A stretch of 64,000 bases of DNA. Source: Victivallis sp. Marseille-Q1083 (GTDB lineage: Bacteria > Verrucomicrobiota > Lentisphaeria > Victivallales > Victivallaceae). The stretch lies in assembly GCF_903645315.1 (NCBI RefSeq), contig NZ_CAHJXL010000001.1:682001-746000 (forward strand), given 5' to 3'. A model generated the notes under the pieces. The model worked only from the letters and a program-made list of their open reading frames with translations. It ran no database searches and had not been told where the DNA came from. Below, in pieces: positions 17,889-28,055 of the stretch (position 1 is its first letter; each line of letters starts with the position of its first letter). A program made the translations under genes and the position numbers.

Positions 17889-19226
17889 CTATTCCATTGT
17901 CGTTGTTTCCGCCGCAACTTCGGCGAAAAATTTTCCCCATTCGGCCTGAGTGCCGTATTTTTTCATCAGACCGGTTAATAATTCGTGATTGCCGTGATCA
18001 TACAAGATTTTTACTTTCCAGGCATTTTTCTCCGTTGGATGCTTCATGACAAAATCGAGCAATAATTTTCCCTTCTCGGTCGGCTGATAAACACCAGAAC
18101 CCGCATCAAATTCATACCCTACCACCACAAACGCCGTCATCATGCCAACAAGATAAGCTTCCCGCTCTTCGGCATATTCAGAGCTCTCTAGGCGACGTTC
18201 TATTTCTCCTACAACCATTGGCAAGCGGTCTTTAAAAGGGGTGCCGAAATCACCTTTTACCGTATTGTTCAAAAGATTTATTATCGAATATTGCAATGGT
18301 CTTACCCTAGGAGAAGGTGGTCCCCAAAAATAAAAATCTTCGCCATTGGAATAATCTGTCAATAAATAAACAAACAAATCTCGTAATGTCACTTCACAGA
18401 ACTTTTTCCTGATCATTAGATCTTCGATTATATAAACTTCCAGAGCCTCCGGAATACAAAAAGAAACTGTTCCATAATTAGATGGAGCAACAGTTTTATC
18501 ATTTTCACCCAATAAGTAATGCTGAAATTCTCTGGGATAATTAGAAAAAAATAAAGAACGTTCAAAAAAACTGATAAAACTACAATCATTTTTAAGTAAA
18601 ACTGGACGTATTTTATTCCACTCCTGCCACCATAATTGGGAATCTTTTGATTTCAGTGCTCTTTCTCCAACAAATTCCTCTGAAGGCATGAACCCCCTCT
18701 TCGCCAGCCCTAAATTATTAAAAAACAAATATAAATAGAAAGAATACTCCTTTTGATCATAATAATAACGCCAAGCAAGATAACGCTCTCCTGCCGAATG
18801 GGGATCATAAAAAATATTCCATCTCATAGGAAGTCGAAAATTTTCAAGTTCTTCAAATTCTTCAGCATTATATTTCATCAACTCCTCTTTACAACCTTCC
18901 GAATAACGCCAATCCAGATATTGTTTCAATAACGGATGATCAAAAATGACTGAATAAAAACGAAACTGATATCCCCCATACGGCAGATTTTTCCCATCAC
19001 CAAAGAGAAAAGAACGGCGTTTCTCTCCCTTGGGTATCTCAATATCAATAATCCTCAAATGATAATCAATTTCTTTCCCTAAATTCAGAAGAACTTCAGC
19101 AAACTCCTCTCGTTGCTTTAAATAATACTGATCCTCCTGTAGTTGATCAACGGAACTGGATATCCCCAATACCTGAGCGCCTCCACACACGCATATTAAT
19201 ACTACTGCGAAACACTTCCAAATCAT
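17889..19226 (-). CDS. Secreted protein of unknown function
   Basis: 445 residues with an N-terminal signal peptide (MIWKCFAVVLICVCGGAQVLG) and no further membrane segment, so probably periplasmic or exported. The protein is rich in aromatic and charged residues (repeated Y/F/W, E, K), with helical-looking stretches such as ELMKYNAEEFEELENF and a final helix-rich region. A weak ribosome site, AAAGGA, lies about ten bases before the ATG. It is AT-rich in its middle and GC-richer at its C-terminal end, possibly a mosaic gene. Neighbouring sequence on both sides is gene-poor. No family was recognised. Confidence 0.7.
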   Translation of the reverse strand: MIWKCFAVVLICVCGGAQVLGISSSVDQLQEDQYYLKQREEFAEVLLNLGKEIDYHLRIIDIEIPKGEKRRSFLFGDGKNLPYGGYQFRFYSVIFDHPLLKQYLDWRYSEGCKEELMKYNAEEFEELENFRLPMRWNIFYDPHSAGERYLAWRYYYDQKEYSFYLYLFFNNLGLAKRGFMPSEEFVGERALKSKDSQLWWQEWNKIRPVLLKNDCSFISFFERSLFFSNYPREFQHYLLGENDKTVAPSNYGTVSFCIPEALEVYIIEDLMIRKKFCEVTLRDLFVYLLTDYSNGEDFYFWGPPSPRVRPLQYSIINLLNNTVKGDFGTPFKDRLPMVVGEIERRLESSEYAEEREAYLVGMMTAFVVVGYEFDAGSGVYQPTEKGKLLLDFVMKHPTEKNAWKVKILYDHGNHELLTGLMKKYGTQAEWGKFFAEVAAETTTME

Positions 19227-19986
19227 AATAACAGCGTTCCTTTACCAGTTTTAATCTCCACAAATTCTTTATTCGGACTACAAAGAAACAAGTCCCGGCC
19301 TATCCCTCAATACTAATAACATATCTGTGGATCCGAAACCAAATAAATCATAGTTTTTAATTTCATTTTTAGGCGCAGCAGCTGCATGTATTAACTTTCG
19401 GAGTAATGTCATATGCAAGGATATCTGTTAAATATGCAGGAAAATCTAACACAACAAACCGTTCACGTTGAATCACACCTGTCCTAACAAACTTTTAAAG
19501 GAGTAACAAGAGGAGCCAACTTGTCCGTAACAGTATCATTACGGTCACCTAAAAACCACAGGAGACTCCCTAATAAAGAATACATCAACCTGCCTGTTCC
19601 GTCAAGTATTGGATTTGATTCCGAAGCGAGAATTTGAAAAAACAATCATGAAGCACAATGAAGACAAATGAAAACAAACCTTCGACAGGTGGGTACATTT
19701 TTTGTCGCTGATCTTCTGTCAACTGGTACAAGCCAGCAGTTTGCGGGAGACCAGCGACGGGCTGAAAACCTGTGCCGGGAAGCTCAACCATCTTGGAGTT
19801 GAGGCAGTCCCGGCCAATCCAATCGTTCGCATGCCTATCAACATTGCGATCCGGAAATCTTCAAGGCGCTTTTTTCGTGTTGCTGAAGCTGGGAGCAAGA
19901 TTCAGCTCGTTTCAGGATGACAGATGCAGCATGATTTTCCGCCATCGGGTGCGGTCATGTTTTTATCTTTTTTGATCTATTCAAGA
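19227..19986. other. Gene-poor stretch with no supported gene
   Basis: Only short open frames occur. The longest on the minus strand (19585-19791) starts with MVELPGTGFQPVAGLPQT, a type of sequence often produced by dispersed repeats in related phyla, and has no convincing ribosome site. I see no strong hairpin, tRNA or operator here. The promoter of the unknown secreted protein should lie at its left edge, but no clear -35/-10 pair was found. Confidence 0.4.
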
Positions 19987-20922
19987 TCACTGCTCAAAAG
20001 AATCCGGCTCCCACCAGCGCGCTTTGTAAAACCGCGCACCGGGCAACAGGCCGACCGACTCGCCGGAATCAAGCAGCGTTACCCGGTCGGTCCACCACTC
20101 TTCCCTCGGCAACGTCACGATGATTCTGCCATCCGCCGCCCGGCTGATGCTTTTCACATCAGGCTGCTGCCGGAATAAAGTGATCGACCCGGTTTCCGGA
20201 TCGAAAACCGACACTTTGTCATGATCGGTAATGTAGAGCCGATCCTCGCCCAGCACCGGCCAGAGGTCATGCCCATAGACCACTCCGCCAGGCAGCGGAT
20301 AACTCACTTCCGCCGTCAGTTGCGGATTCCCCTTGTCGAAATTATAACGGAATCCGGTCAACGCTTCCCGGCCAAGTGCCCAGAGCATTTGACGGCGGCG
20401 GTCCCAGACGACGCCGTGCGCGTCGGGATAATCAATCTTGAGCGTCCTGCCTTCGCCATCGGCAAAACTGTCCACCACGAAAATACAGAGGAAATTGCCG
20501 GTACTGGAAGCGCTGACGATGTTGCCGTCCGGCAGCAGGGCCGCCGAATGCGTATTGCCGCCGGCATACCCGTAAAATCGCGTCCCGCCGTCGGCCAGAT
20601 CCACCAGCGCCACCCCGCCGCCGGAGGCCGCCACCAACAGTTGTGTGCCGCCGGAAACCGGCTTGCATTCACTGACGGCATGGAACCATTGGCGGTGCTC
20701 CGGTTTGATTTCCGGTGCTGCCAACGGTTCCCATTGCCACAAAACCGCCGCGTCACAGTCCCAATCCTGCTGCGGATCAAGCAGGAGAATCCGGGTCGTC
20801 CGCTGCTCCGCGGCGACAATCGCCCCCTGATAGGGCACCGAATCCTCCAATGCCGCACATCCTCCGAGTACCGCCGGCAGCACTGCCCACAGCATCCGCC
20901 GTTGCCAACCATTTCTCCACAT
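19987..20922 (-). CDS. Lipoprotein, DUF6528-like beta-propeller
   Basis: 311 residues. A signal peptide ends at the lipobox LGGC (cysteine 22). The mature part begins with IVAAEQRTTRILLLDPQQDWD and continues with LLVAASGGGVALVDLADGG, GGNTHSAALLPDGNIVSASSTGNFLCIF and YPDAHGVVWDRRRQMLWALG, a repeated blade-like pattern that I recognise as DUF6528, a secreted beta-propeller family found near carbohydrate-utilisation genes. The biochemical role is not known. It follows the symporter by 75 bases on the same strand, so it may be co-transcribed and could help in sensing or binding the transported solute. Confidence 0.8.
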   Translation of the reverse strand: MWRNGWQRRMLWAVLPAVLGGCAALEDSVPYQGAIVAAEQRTTRILLLDPQQDWDCDAAVLWQWEPLAAPEIKPEHRQWFHAVSECKPVSGGTQLLVAASGGGVALVDLADGGTRFYGYAGGNTHSAALLPDGNIVSASSTGNFLCIFVVDSFADGEGRTLKIDYPDAHGVVWDRRRQMLWALGREALTGFRYNFDKGNPQLTAEVSYPLPGGVVYGHDLWPVLGEDRLYITDHDKVSVFDPETGSITLFRQQPDVKSISRAADGRIIVTLPREEWWTDRVTLLDSGESVGLLPGARFYKARWWEPDSFEQ

Positions 20923-20997
20923 AAGTCAACCTTTCCTTCCGGCCGTTGCCACCAAGCGAAGCCCCGGATTTTTATCGGCCGGGGCCCTCGCTCATTT

Positions 20998-23172
20998 TCA
21001 ATCGGTGATGTCCTGATGCTCGCGGACCGTGCCGTCGTCGAGGTCGTTGTTGATCGACGGATTGGCTTCCCGCGCCAGCTTCATCTCCTTGAGTTTCCTG
21101 AACAGGCGGTACAAATCGCGGGAACTGCCCCAGCTGAACCAGACGGTAGTCACCGCGCCGACCACCAGGTTCATCGGCAGCGTGTAGTAGCACCACCAGT
21201 TGAACCACCCTTCCTCGCCCCACTGCCAGAAAGTCGTGTTGCAGATCAACTGGAAGAGGAACAGCAGGAAACCCCAGCCGGTCCACAACAGCACCGACCA
21301 GGCCAGAATGCGGTCGCCGCGGGTATATTCCGAGGTGATGCCGAGCAGGCTTTTCCATTCGAAAATTTTCTCCTTTTCGGCTTCGACCACTTCCTTGTCG
21401 GCATTTTCAGCCACGAAATGTTCGAGATTGTATTTGCCGCGATGCAGCATTTTGTCAAGGTTGAACGGCCGCTTGCAGGTCAGCAGCGACAGGATGATAT
21501 AGCTGCTCAGGCAGATCAGAATCATCAGGAAGTAAATTTCGGTGCTGGTGACCGGGAATTTGATCGGGAATTTGTCCGGTCCGACTTCCCAACTGACGAT
21601 CGGCAGCGCGTTGCCGATGCTTTCCAGCGACGAACGCAACCCTTCAAGCATACCCGGCGCATTTTCAAACAGGAACGGATAAATCGGATCTTCCCAGTAG
21701 GTTTGCAGCAGGAAGCCGCCGCAGCCGAGCACGCAGGAAAGAATCATCGCCGCATAAGCGCCGTAAACGGTGCCGCGTTTCCAGTAAAGACCGCCGATGA
21801 TGCAGGCGCCGGCGCCGCCGAGGAAAATCGAACCGGTCATATTGAAGAACTGAATGATATAATCGACCTGTCCGAAGAAGAAACTGAACGTCCAGGCGAA
21901 AACAGCGATAAAAAAGATACCGCCTCGCAGCACCCATAACTGGGCGGTTGGACTGATCGGCGCATCATCGCCGACAATCACACTTCGAATCGGCAGGATG
22001 ACGTCCTGGACCAGAATCGTGCCCCAGCTGTGCATATAGGTCGTGTCGGTACTGATCAGCAGGAAAAGCATCAGCGCCATGAAGAGACCGGTGATGCCGA
22101 TCGGCAGGATGCTGCGCAGCGCCACCGGCACCAGCATCTGGTTGCGGATCGTCTCAGTGGTCGCCTGGCTGTCGAAATTGATCCGGTCAACCAGTTCGGT
22201 CTGGACGGCGTCGGCTTTCTCTTTGTATTTCGGATGGTGCATGAACGTATAAGCGCCGATCACCAGCAGCATCACCATCAGCGTCGTGAAACCGCCGCGC
22301 CACATGCCGAGCACGCCGGCCATCTTCTGTTCGTGCGGATTGGCCGCCGAACAGTAATAGCCCTGGTTGCCGAGCCAGGCGTTGCGGCCATAAACCGCCC
22401 CGAAAAGGCCGATCATCACATAGAGGATATTGAAAGAAGTCAATTTCCCGACGTTGAACGGATTGAAGAAACTCATCCCATCCGGCCGGTCCATCACCGC
22501 TTCTTTAATGTCGGAAATCGAAAAAAAGTAGAGGATGGTGATAACGACAATCGCGTAAATGACGTAACTGAACAACCCCTGGACGCAGTCGGTGACCATC
22601 GTCGTCAACTGGCCGCCCAGCAACACGATGATCAAGGCAAACGAAAGGAAACCGGCCATCAGCAGGCCGAACACCGGCCAGTTCATGCCGAAAAATTGGA
22701 CATAATCCGGCAATTGGCAGTAGTACATCAGGAAACGGCCGCCGACCGCCGGAAACAGCGCATAATTCAGCAAACCGGACAGGAAGGCCAGAAAACCGGC
22801 CAGAATCCGGAAGCCGCGCGAATAGCGCATTTCAAAGAACTGGGCCATCGTCAACGCCCGCGTTTCCCGGTAGCGGTAAATGACGAACCCGGTCAAGGTC
22901 AGGAACAGGCCGAGAATCACGGCAAACTGCCCCCAGAAATCCAGCGCATAACCGGATTTATAGTTGTATTCGAAAAGTGCGACAACCGAAATCAACCCCA
23001 TGCCGGCGGTACCGTCGGCGACGCTGAGCAGATAACGTCCCGCCACCCGCCCGGCGGCCAGAAAATCGGAAACGTTATTGACGTACTGCTGGGCTTTCAA
23101 GCCGATGATTACTACGACGATCAACGGGATGCCGACCATCATCCAGTCGATCCAGGTCATTGTCGCATGCAC
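20998..23172 (-). CDS. Sodium:solute symporter (SSS family), copy 1
   Basis: 724 residues with about 14 hydrophobic helices. Family features are the first helix WMMVGIPLIVVVIIGLKA, ADGTAGMGLISVVALFEYNYKSGYALDFWGQF, and an R-E-T-R-A-x-T-M-A-Q-F-F-E-M-R segment. A long soluble part (about residues 545-640, with LTCKRPFNLDKMLHRGKY) precedes the last two helices. It should import a sugar or related solute with sodium across the inner membrane; substrate unknown. AAGGAAGG lies 12 bases before the ATG. A second gene with about 92% identical product lies directly upstream, so this is a tandem duplication. The two copies differ mostly in the middle and around residues 500-540. Confidence 0.92.
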   Translation of the reverse strand: MHATMTWIDWMMVGIPLIVVVIIGLKAQQYVNNVSDFLAAGRVAGRYLLSVADGTAGMGLISVVALFEYNYKSGYALDFWGQFAVILGLFLTLTGFVIYRYRETRALTMAQFFEMRYSRGFRILAGFLAFLSGLLNYALFPAVGGRFLMYYCQLPDYVQFFGMNWPVFGLLMAGFLSFALIIVLLGGQLTTMVTDCVQGLFSYVIYAIVVITILYFFSISDIKEAVMDRPDGMSFFNPFNVGKLTSFNILYVMIGLFGAVYGRNAWLGNQGYYCSAANPHEQKMAGVLGMWRGGFTTLMVMLLVIGAYTFMHHPKYKEKADAVQTELVDRINFDSQATTETIRNQMLVPVALRSILPIGITGLFMALMLFLLISTDTTYMHSWGTILVQDVILPIRSVIVGDDAPISPTAQLWVLRGGIFFIAVFAWTFSFFFGQVDYIIQFFNMTGSIFLGGAGACIIGGLYWKRGTVYGAYAAMILSCVLGCGGFLLQTYWEDPIYPFLFENAPGMLEGLRSSLESIGNALPIVSWEVGPDKFPIKFPVTSTEIYFLMILICLSSYIILSLLTCKRPFNLDKMLHRGKYNLEHFVAENADKEVVEAEKEKIFEWKSLLGITSEYTRGDRILAWSVLLWTGWGFLLFLFQLICNTTFWQWGEEGWFNWWCYYTLPMNLVVGAVTTVWFSWGSSRDLYRLFRKLKEMKLAREANPSINNDLDDGTVREHQDITD

Positions 23173-23321
23173 TTTTCACACCTTCCTTTCTCAATGATAT
23201 TGATAATTCAATTACTTCAAAATATAGCCAAACTTACCTAATGTAAGAATTCGACCGCCAAATGCAAATCGCCAAAGCCAGATTTTCGTAAGAAAATTGG
23301 AAAAAACCGTGTAAACAACAG

Positions 23322-23357
23322 CAATCGATTTCCAGTCCGGCGACCGGAAATCGATTG
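23322..23357 (-). terminator. Perfect 12-bp inverted repeat between the two symporter genes
   Basis: CAATCGATTTCC (23322-23333) pairs perfectly with GGAAATCGATTG (23346-23357) around a 12-base loop. On the minus strand it is followed by GCTGTTGTTTACA, so there are some Ts but no clean tract. It lies 40 bases after the end of the upstream symporter and may terminate or attenuate transcription, or protect the 3' end of that mRNA, letting the two copies be expressed at different levels. Confidence 0.6.
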
Positions 23358-23396
23358 CAGAGAAAAAGGCAGCTTCAGAGCGAAAGAGCGCACCGC

Positions 23397-25571
23397 TTAA
23401 TCGGTGATATCCTGATGCTCGCGGACCGTGCCGTCGTCGAAATCGTCATTGATCGACGGATTGGCCTCCCGCGCCAGCTTCATCTCCTTGAGCTTCCTGA
23501 ACAGGCGGTACAAATCGCGGGAACTGCCCCAGCTGAACCAGACGGTAGTCACCACGCCGACCACCAGATTCATCGGCAGCGTGTAGTAGCACCACCAGTT
23601 GAACCACCCTTCCTCGCCCCACTGCCAGAAGGTCGTGTTGCAGATCAACTGGAAGAGGAACAGCAGGAAGCCCCAACTAGTCCACAACAGCACCGACCAG
23701 GCCAGAATGCGGTCGCCGCGGGTGTATTCCGAAGTGATGCCAAGCAGGCTTTTCCATTCGAAAATTTTCTCCTTTTCGGCTTCGACCACTTCCTGATCGG
23801 CATTTTTGGCGACAAAGTGTTCGAGATTGTATTTGCCGCGATGCAGCATTTTGTCGAGGTTGAACGGCCGCTTGCAGGTCAGCAGCGACAGGATGATGTA
23901 GCTGCCCAGACAGATCAGAATCATCAGGAAATACATTTCGGTGCTGGTGATCGGGAATTTCATCGCGAACTTATCCGCCGATGTTTCCCAACTGACGATC
24001 GGCAGGACATTGCCGACCGTCTCCAGCGACGAGCGCAACCCCTCAAGCATACCCGGCGCATTCTCAAACAGGAACGGATAGATCGGCTCTTCCCAGTAAG
24101 TCTGCAGCAGGAAGCAGCCGCAACCCAGTACGCAGGAAAGAATCATCGCCGCATAAGCGCCGTAAACGGTGCCGCGTTTCCAGTAAAGACCGCCGATGAT
24201 GCAGGCGCCGGCGCCGCCGAGGAAAATCGAACCGGTCATCGTAAAAAACATCAGAATATAATCGACCTGCCCGAAAAAGTAACTGAATGTCCAGGCGAAA
24301 GCGGCGATGAAAAAGATGCCGCCGCGCAGGATCCAGATCTGGGCAGTTGGACTGATCGGCGCATCATCGCCGACAATCACACTTCGAATCGGCAGGATGA
24401 CGTCCTGAACCAGAATCGTGCCCCAGCTGTGCATATAGGTCGTGTCGGTACTGATCAGCAGGAAAAGCATCAGCGCCATGAAGAGACCGGTGATGCCGAT
24501 CGGCAGGATGCTGCGCAGCGCCACCGGCACCAGCATCTGGTTGCGGATCGTCTCGGTGGTCGCCTCACTGTCGAAATTGATCCGGTCGACCAGTTCGGCC
24601 TGGACTGCGTCGGCTTTCTCTTTGTAGTTCGGATGGTGCATGAACGTATAGGCGCCGATCACCAGCAGCATGATCATCAAGGTCGTAAAACCGCCGCGCC
24701 AGGTGCCGAGCACGCCGGCCATCTTCTGTTCGTGCGGGTTGGAAGCCGAACAATAGTACGCCTGGCTGCCGAGCCAGGCGTTACGGCCATAGATGCCCCC
24801 AAAGATGCCGATCAAAATATAAAGGATGTTGAACGAGGTCAATTTCCCGACATTGAACGGATTGAAAAAGCTCATCCCCTCCGGCCGGCTCATCACCGCT
24901 TCCTTGATTTCGGTCAGCGAGAAGAAGTAGAGGATGGTGATGACGACAATCGCGTAAATGAAATAACTGAACAACCCCTGGACGCAGTCGGTGACCATCG
25001 TCGTCAACTGGCCGCCCAGCAACACGATGATCAAGGCAAACGAAAGGAAGCCGGCCATCAGCAGGCCGAACACCGACCAGTTCATGCCGAAAAATTGGAC
25101 ATAATCCGGCAACTGGCAGTAGTACATCAGGAAACGGCCGCCGACCGCCGGAAACAGCGCGTAATTCAGCAAACCGGACAGGAAGGCCAGGAAACCGGCC
25201 AGAATCCGGAAGCCGCGCGAATAGCGCATTTCAAAGAACTGGGCCATCGTCATGGCCCGCGTCTCCCGGTAGCGGTAAATGACGAACCCGGTCAAGGTCA
25301 GAAACAACGTGACGATGGCGCCGAACTGTCCCCAGAAATCCAGCGCATAACCGGATTTGTAATTGTATTCGAAAAGTGCGACAACTGAAATCAACCCCAT
25401 GCCGGCGGTACCGTCGGCGACGCTGAGCAGATAACGTCCCGCCACCCGCCCGGCGGCCAGAAAATCGGAAACGTTATTGACGTACTGCTGGGCCTTCAAG
25501 CCGATGATTATTACAACGATCAACGGGATGCCGACCATCATCCAGTCAATCCAGGTCATTGTCGCATGCAC
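23397..25571 (-). CDS. Sodium:solute symporter (SSS family), copy 2
   Basis: 724 residues, the same length as copy 1 and, by reading the two alignments, different at only about 55 positions. The same helices and the same C-terminal VREHQDITD tail are present. Differences cluster in loops and helix edges (for example ISDIKEAVMDRPD against LTEIKEAVMSRPE, and VGPDKFPIKFP against TSADKFAMKFP), so the copies may differ slightly in substrate or affinity. AAGGAGGTG precedes the start by about ten bases, nearly the same leader as copy 1. dprA ends 43 bases upstream on the same strand. Confidence 0.92.
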   Translation of the reverse strand: MHATMTWIDWMMVGIPLIVVIIIGLKAQQYVNNVSDFLAAGRVAGRYLLSVADGTAGMGLISVVALFEYNYKSGYALDFWGQFGAIVTLFLTLTGFVIYRYRETRAMTMAQFFEMRYSRGFRILAGFLAFLSGLLNYALFPAVGGRFLMYYCQLPDYVQFFGMNWSVFGLLMAGFLSFALIIVLLGGQLTTMVTDCVQGLFSYFIYAIVVITILYFFSLTEIKEAVMSRPEGMSFFNPFNVGKLTSFNILYILIGIFGGIYGRNAWLGSQAYYCSASNPHEQKMAGVLGTWRGGFTTLMIMLLVIGAYTFMHHPNYKEKADAVQAELVDRINFDSEATTETIRNQMLVPVALRSILPIGITGLFMALMLFLLISTDTTYMHSWGTILVQDVILPIRSVIVGDDAPISPTAQIWILRGGIFFIAAFAWTFSYFFGQVDYILMFFTMTGSIFLGGAGACIIGGLYWKRGTVYGAYAAMILSCVLGCGCFLLQTYWEEPIYPFLFENAPGMLEGLRSSLETVGNVLPIVSWETSADKFAMKFPITSTEMYFLMILICLGSYIILSLLTCKRPFNLDKMLHRGKYNLEHFVAKNADQEVVEAEKEKIFEWKSLLGITSEYTRGDRILAWSVLLWTSWGFLLFLFQLICNTTFWQWGEEGWFNWWCYYTLPMNLVVGVVTTVWFSWGSSRDLYRLFRKLKEMKLAREANPSINDDFDDGTVREHQDITD

Positions 25572-25614
25572 TTTTCACACCTCCTTGTTTTTCAACTACT
25601 CTTGTTTGCTATTT

Positions 25615-26733
25615 TCAATTCGATTTTCTTATAGAATAATAGCGGCCCGGCAGTTGCACGACCAGGCCACTCATTTCCAATTCGATCAGCAACGGCAGCA
25701 ACAGAGCCGAATCCAACTCGCAACCGATCACCAGTTGATCGAAATTGGACGTCCCGCTGTCCCGCAAAAAAGTGAGAATTTTCTGTTTTTTGCCGTCCGG
25801 ACTGCCAGCCGGAAACGGCGAAGCGCCGGCGGACGGCGACGGCTGGTCAAACAGGTCCGGCTGGAGATTCAAATCCTCCAGGATATCGGTGAAGTGATCG
25901 AGCAGTCTGGCCCCCTCTTTGATCAACCGGTGGCACCCCAGCGCCTGCGGATTGTCGATATGGCCCGGCACCGCGAAGAGCGGTTTGCCCTGTTCATTGG
26001 CGATCCGGGCGGTGATCAGAGCGCCGGAATCCAACCCGGCCTCGACGACCAGCACCGCCCGACTCAAACCGGAAACAATCCGATTGCGCCGCGGGAAAGA
26101 CTGGCGGCTGACCGGAAACAGCATCGGAAATTCACTGATGACCGCACCGCCGTTTTCGACGATCCGCCGGGCCAGCGGGACGTGTTCCTGCGGATGGACG
26201 CGGGCCAGGCCGCCGCCGAGCACGGCGACGGTGATGCCGCCGGCCTCCAGCGTCCGCAAATGCGCCGCGGCATCGACCCCGAACGCCAAGCCGCTGACCA
26301 CCAGCCAGCCGGCCTGGACGGCTTGCTCGGCCAGCGCCTGAGTGCATTGCCGGCCGTAAGCGGACATCCGGCGGGAACCGACGATCGCCACCGCCCGGTC
26401 CCAATCCGGCGGCAACGAACCGCGGACATAGAGGCACAGCGGCGGATCATGGATGCCGCGCAGCAGTTCCGGGTAATCGTCATCGAACAACGTCGTGATA
26501 CGGACGCCGGCCTGTTCGGCCAACGCCAATTCATCGGCCAGATTGATTTTCTGAACATGGCCGGCGATGTTGTCGGCCAGCGTGGCGCCGATGCCGCGCA
26601 ATTTTTCCAGCGATTGGCGCGATTGCGCCAGGGCGGCGGCCGGGGAGCCGAAAGCCTCGACCAGCAATTGGTAACGGGCGTAACCGATGCCGGGAATCAT
26701 ATTCAGAACAATACAGCCGTCACGATCCGTCAC
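25615..26733 (-). CDS. dprA: DNA-processing protein DprA
   Basis: 372 residues. An N-terminal helix-hairpin-helix-like region (IPGIGYARYQLLVEAFG; LRGIGATLADNIAG) leads into the Rossmann-type core with VAIVGSRRMSAYG (about residues 115-127), SGLAFGVDAAAH and LGGGLARVHPQEH, followed by SEFPMLFPVSRQSFPRRNRIVSGLS, which is highly diagnostic. A winged-helix C-terminal domain (about 300-372) ends the protein. DprA loads RecA onto incoming single-stranded DNA during natural transformation. The start is 13 bases after aroB's stop on the same strand, so the two probably share a transcript. Confidence 0.95.
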   Translation of the reverse strand: MTDRDGCIVLNMIPGIGYARYQLLVEAFGSPAAALAQSRQSLEKLRGIGATLADNIAGHVQKINLADELALAEQAGVRITTLFDDDYPELLRGIHDPPLCLYVRGSLPPDWDRAVAIVGSRRMSAYGRQCTQALAEQAVQAGWLVVSGLAFGVDAAAHLRTLEAGGITVAVLGGGLARVHPQEHVPLARRIVENGGAVISEFPMLFPVSRQSFPRRNRIVSGLSRAVLVVEAGLDSGALITARIANEQGKPLFAVPGHIDNPQALGCHRLIKEGARLLDHFTDILEDLNLQPDLFDQPSPSAGASPFPAGSPDGKKQKILTFLRDSGTSNFDQLVIGCELDSALLLPLLIELEMSGLVVQLPGRYYSIRKSN

Positions 26734-26746
26734 TTTCCTTCCCCTC

Positions 26747-27835
26747 TCAAGACAACACTTTTAAAATTGTTTCGGCGGGAACTTCATCGCAAATCTCGGC
26801 CGAGCCGATCGCCGATGGCAAAATCAATTTCAAGCGTCCGGAAATATTTTTCTTGTCGCCGAGCATCGCCTGATAAATCGCCGGCGCCGTCAAGCCGGCC
26901 GGCAATTCGGTCGGCAGCCCCAGGCGGCGCAGCAGCCGACGCTGCTTTTCCACCGCTTCCGTCGGCAGCATACCCAACGCCGCCGCCAGCCGGGCCGCCA
27001 GGTCCATGCCGATCGCCACCGCCTCGCCATGACTGACCCGGAATCCGGTCTCCTTCTCGATGGCATGCCCGAACGTATGGCCGTAATTGAGCAGCGCCCG
27101 CCGGCCCTTCTCCCGTTCGTCCGCCACCACCACCGCGCCTTTCAATTCGCAGCAGCGGCGAATCAACGGCAGAAAAGCCGCCTCGTCGGCCGCCAGCAGC
27201 GCATCGGCCCGGTCGGCAATGTAATCGAATAAAACCGGATCGAACAGCACGGCGGTTTTCACCACTTCAGCCAGCCCGGCACGAATCTCCCGCCCGGGCA
27301 AACTTTTCAGAAACGCCGGGTCGATCAACACCAGCCTAGGCTGGTGAAAAGCGCCGATCAAGTTCTTGCCTTCCGGCAAATCGGCACCAGTTTTGCCGCC
27401 GACGCTGGAATCGACCATCGCCAGCAACGTCGTCGGAACTTGAATAAAATCGATCCCGCGCATGTAAACGGCGGCGGCAAAACCGGTCAGGTCGCCGGCA
27501 ACCCCGCCTCCCAGCGCGAGCAGCAGCGAAGCGCGATCCAGCCGGCGGCGCGCCGCCTCCCGGCAGATCAGTTCGACCGCGGCAAAGGTTTTGTGCGCCT
27601 CGCCCGGCTCCAACCGGCAGACCGGCACCGCATCACGGCGGTTGGCGCCCAGGAAACGCTGCAGCGCCGCCAGCGGACCGGCGGCGGCAACATTGCGGTC
27701 GGTGACGACCAAAAGCGAGGCGGATTGTTCGACGGTCTGCCGCCAGGCGGCGATGGCGGGAACGGCGTCCAAAGGCCCGATTACGATCGAATAGGCGCGC
27801 TCGCCCAGACCGATGACAAGAGAGTGTTCATTCAT
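26747..27835 (-). CDS. aroB: 3-dehydroquinate synthase
   Basis: 362 residues from the ATG at 27835, a normal length; an in-frame ATG ten codons earlier (27865) is less likely because it lacks family similarity before MNEHSLVIGLG. Signatures are LLALGGGVAGDLTGFAAAVYMRG (NAD-binding), VPTTLLAMVDSSVGGKTGADLPEGKN (active-site loop) and LNYGHTFGHAIE with metal-binding histidines. It makes 3-dehydroquinate from DAHP in the shikimate pathway. glyS is divergent on the other side of a 220-base gap that must hold both promoters. Confidence 0.95.
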   Translation of the reverse strand: MNEHSLVIGLGERAYSIVIGPLDAVPAIAAWRQTVEQSASLLVVTDRNVAAAGPLAALQRFLGANRRDAVPVCRLEPGEAHKTFAAVELICREAARRRLDRASLLLALGGGVAGDLTGFAAAVYMRGIDFIQVPTTLLAMVDSSVGGKTGADLPEGKNLIGAFHQPRLVLIDPAFLKSLPGREIRAGLAEVVKTAVLFDPVLFDYIADRADALLAADEAAFLPLIRRCCELKGAVVVADEREKGRRALLNYGHTFGHAIEKETGFRVSHGEAVAIGMDLAARLAAALGMLPTEAVEKQRRLLRRLGLPTELPAGLTAPAIYQAMLGDKKNISGRLKLILPSAIGSAEICDEVPAETILKVLS

Positions 27836-28055
27836 CCCGTTGATATCCCCAGTATTTGCCGGCAACTAAAAGACCTGAAGTACAATTACAAACCGGATCA
27901 ACATATTACCGAATCGGAAATTGTGCAAATGATTTTCGGGAAAAACCGATAAAAAACTGTGCTTTTCCGGTCGGAAAATTAGCAAAAATGCCGTTGGCGG
28001 GGTAAAATATTCCTTTCCTTGATAAATTACGGTAATTTCACGACATAAAAACAGG

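Noticed and set aside
19585-19791. Minus-strand 68-codon frame beginning MVELPGTGFQPVAG
   Set aside because: Looks like repeat-derived sequence; no ribosome site and surrounding DNA is gene-poor.
20221-21939. Long plus-strand open frame opposite the DUF6528-like gene and symporter copy 1
   Set aside because: It is antisense to two genes with clear families and contains histidine/glutamine-rich low-complexity sequence typical of complement frames in GC-rich DNA.
23355-25388. 677-codon plus-strand frame opposite symporter copy 2
   Set aside because: Same reason; it mirrors the symporter sequence and its likeness to the frame opposite copy 1 only reflects the tandem duplication.
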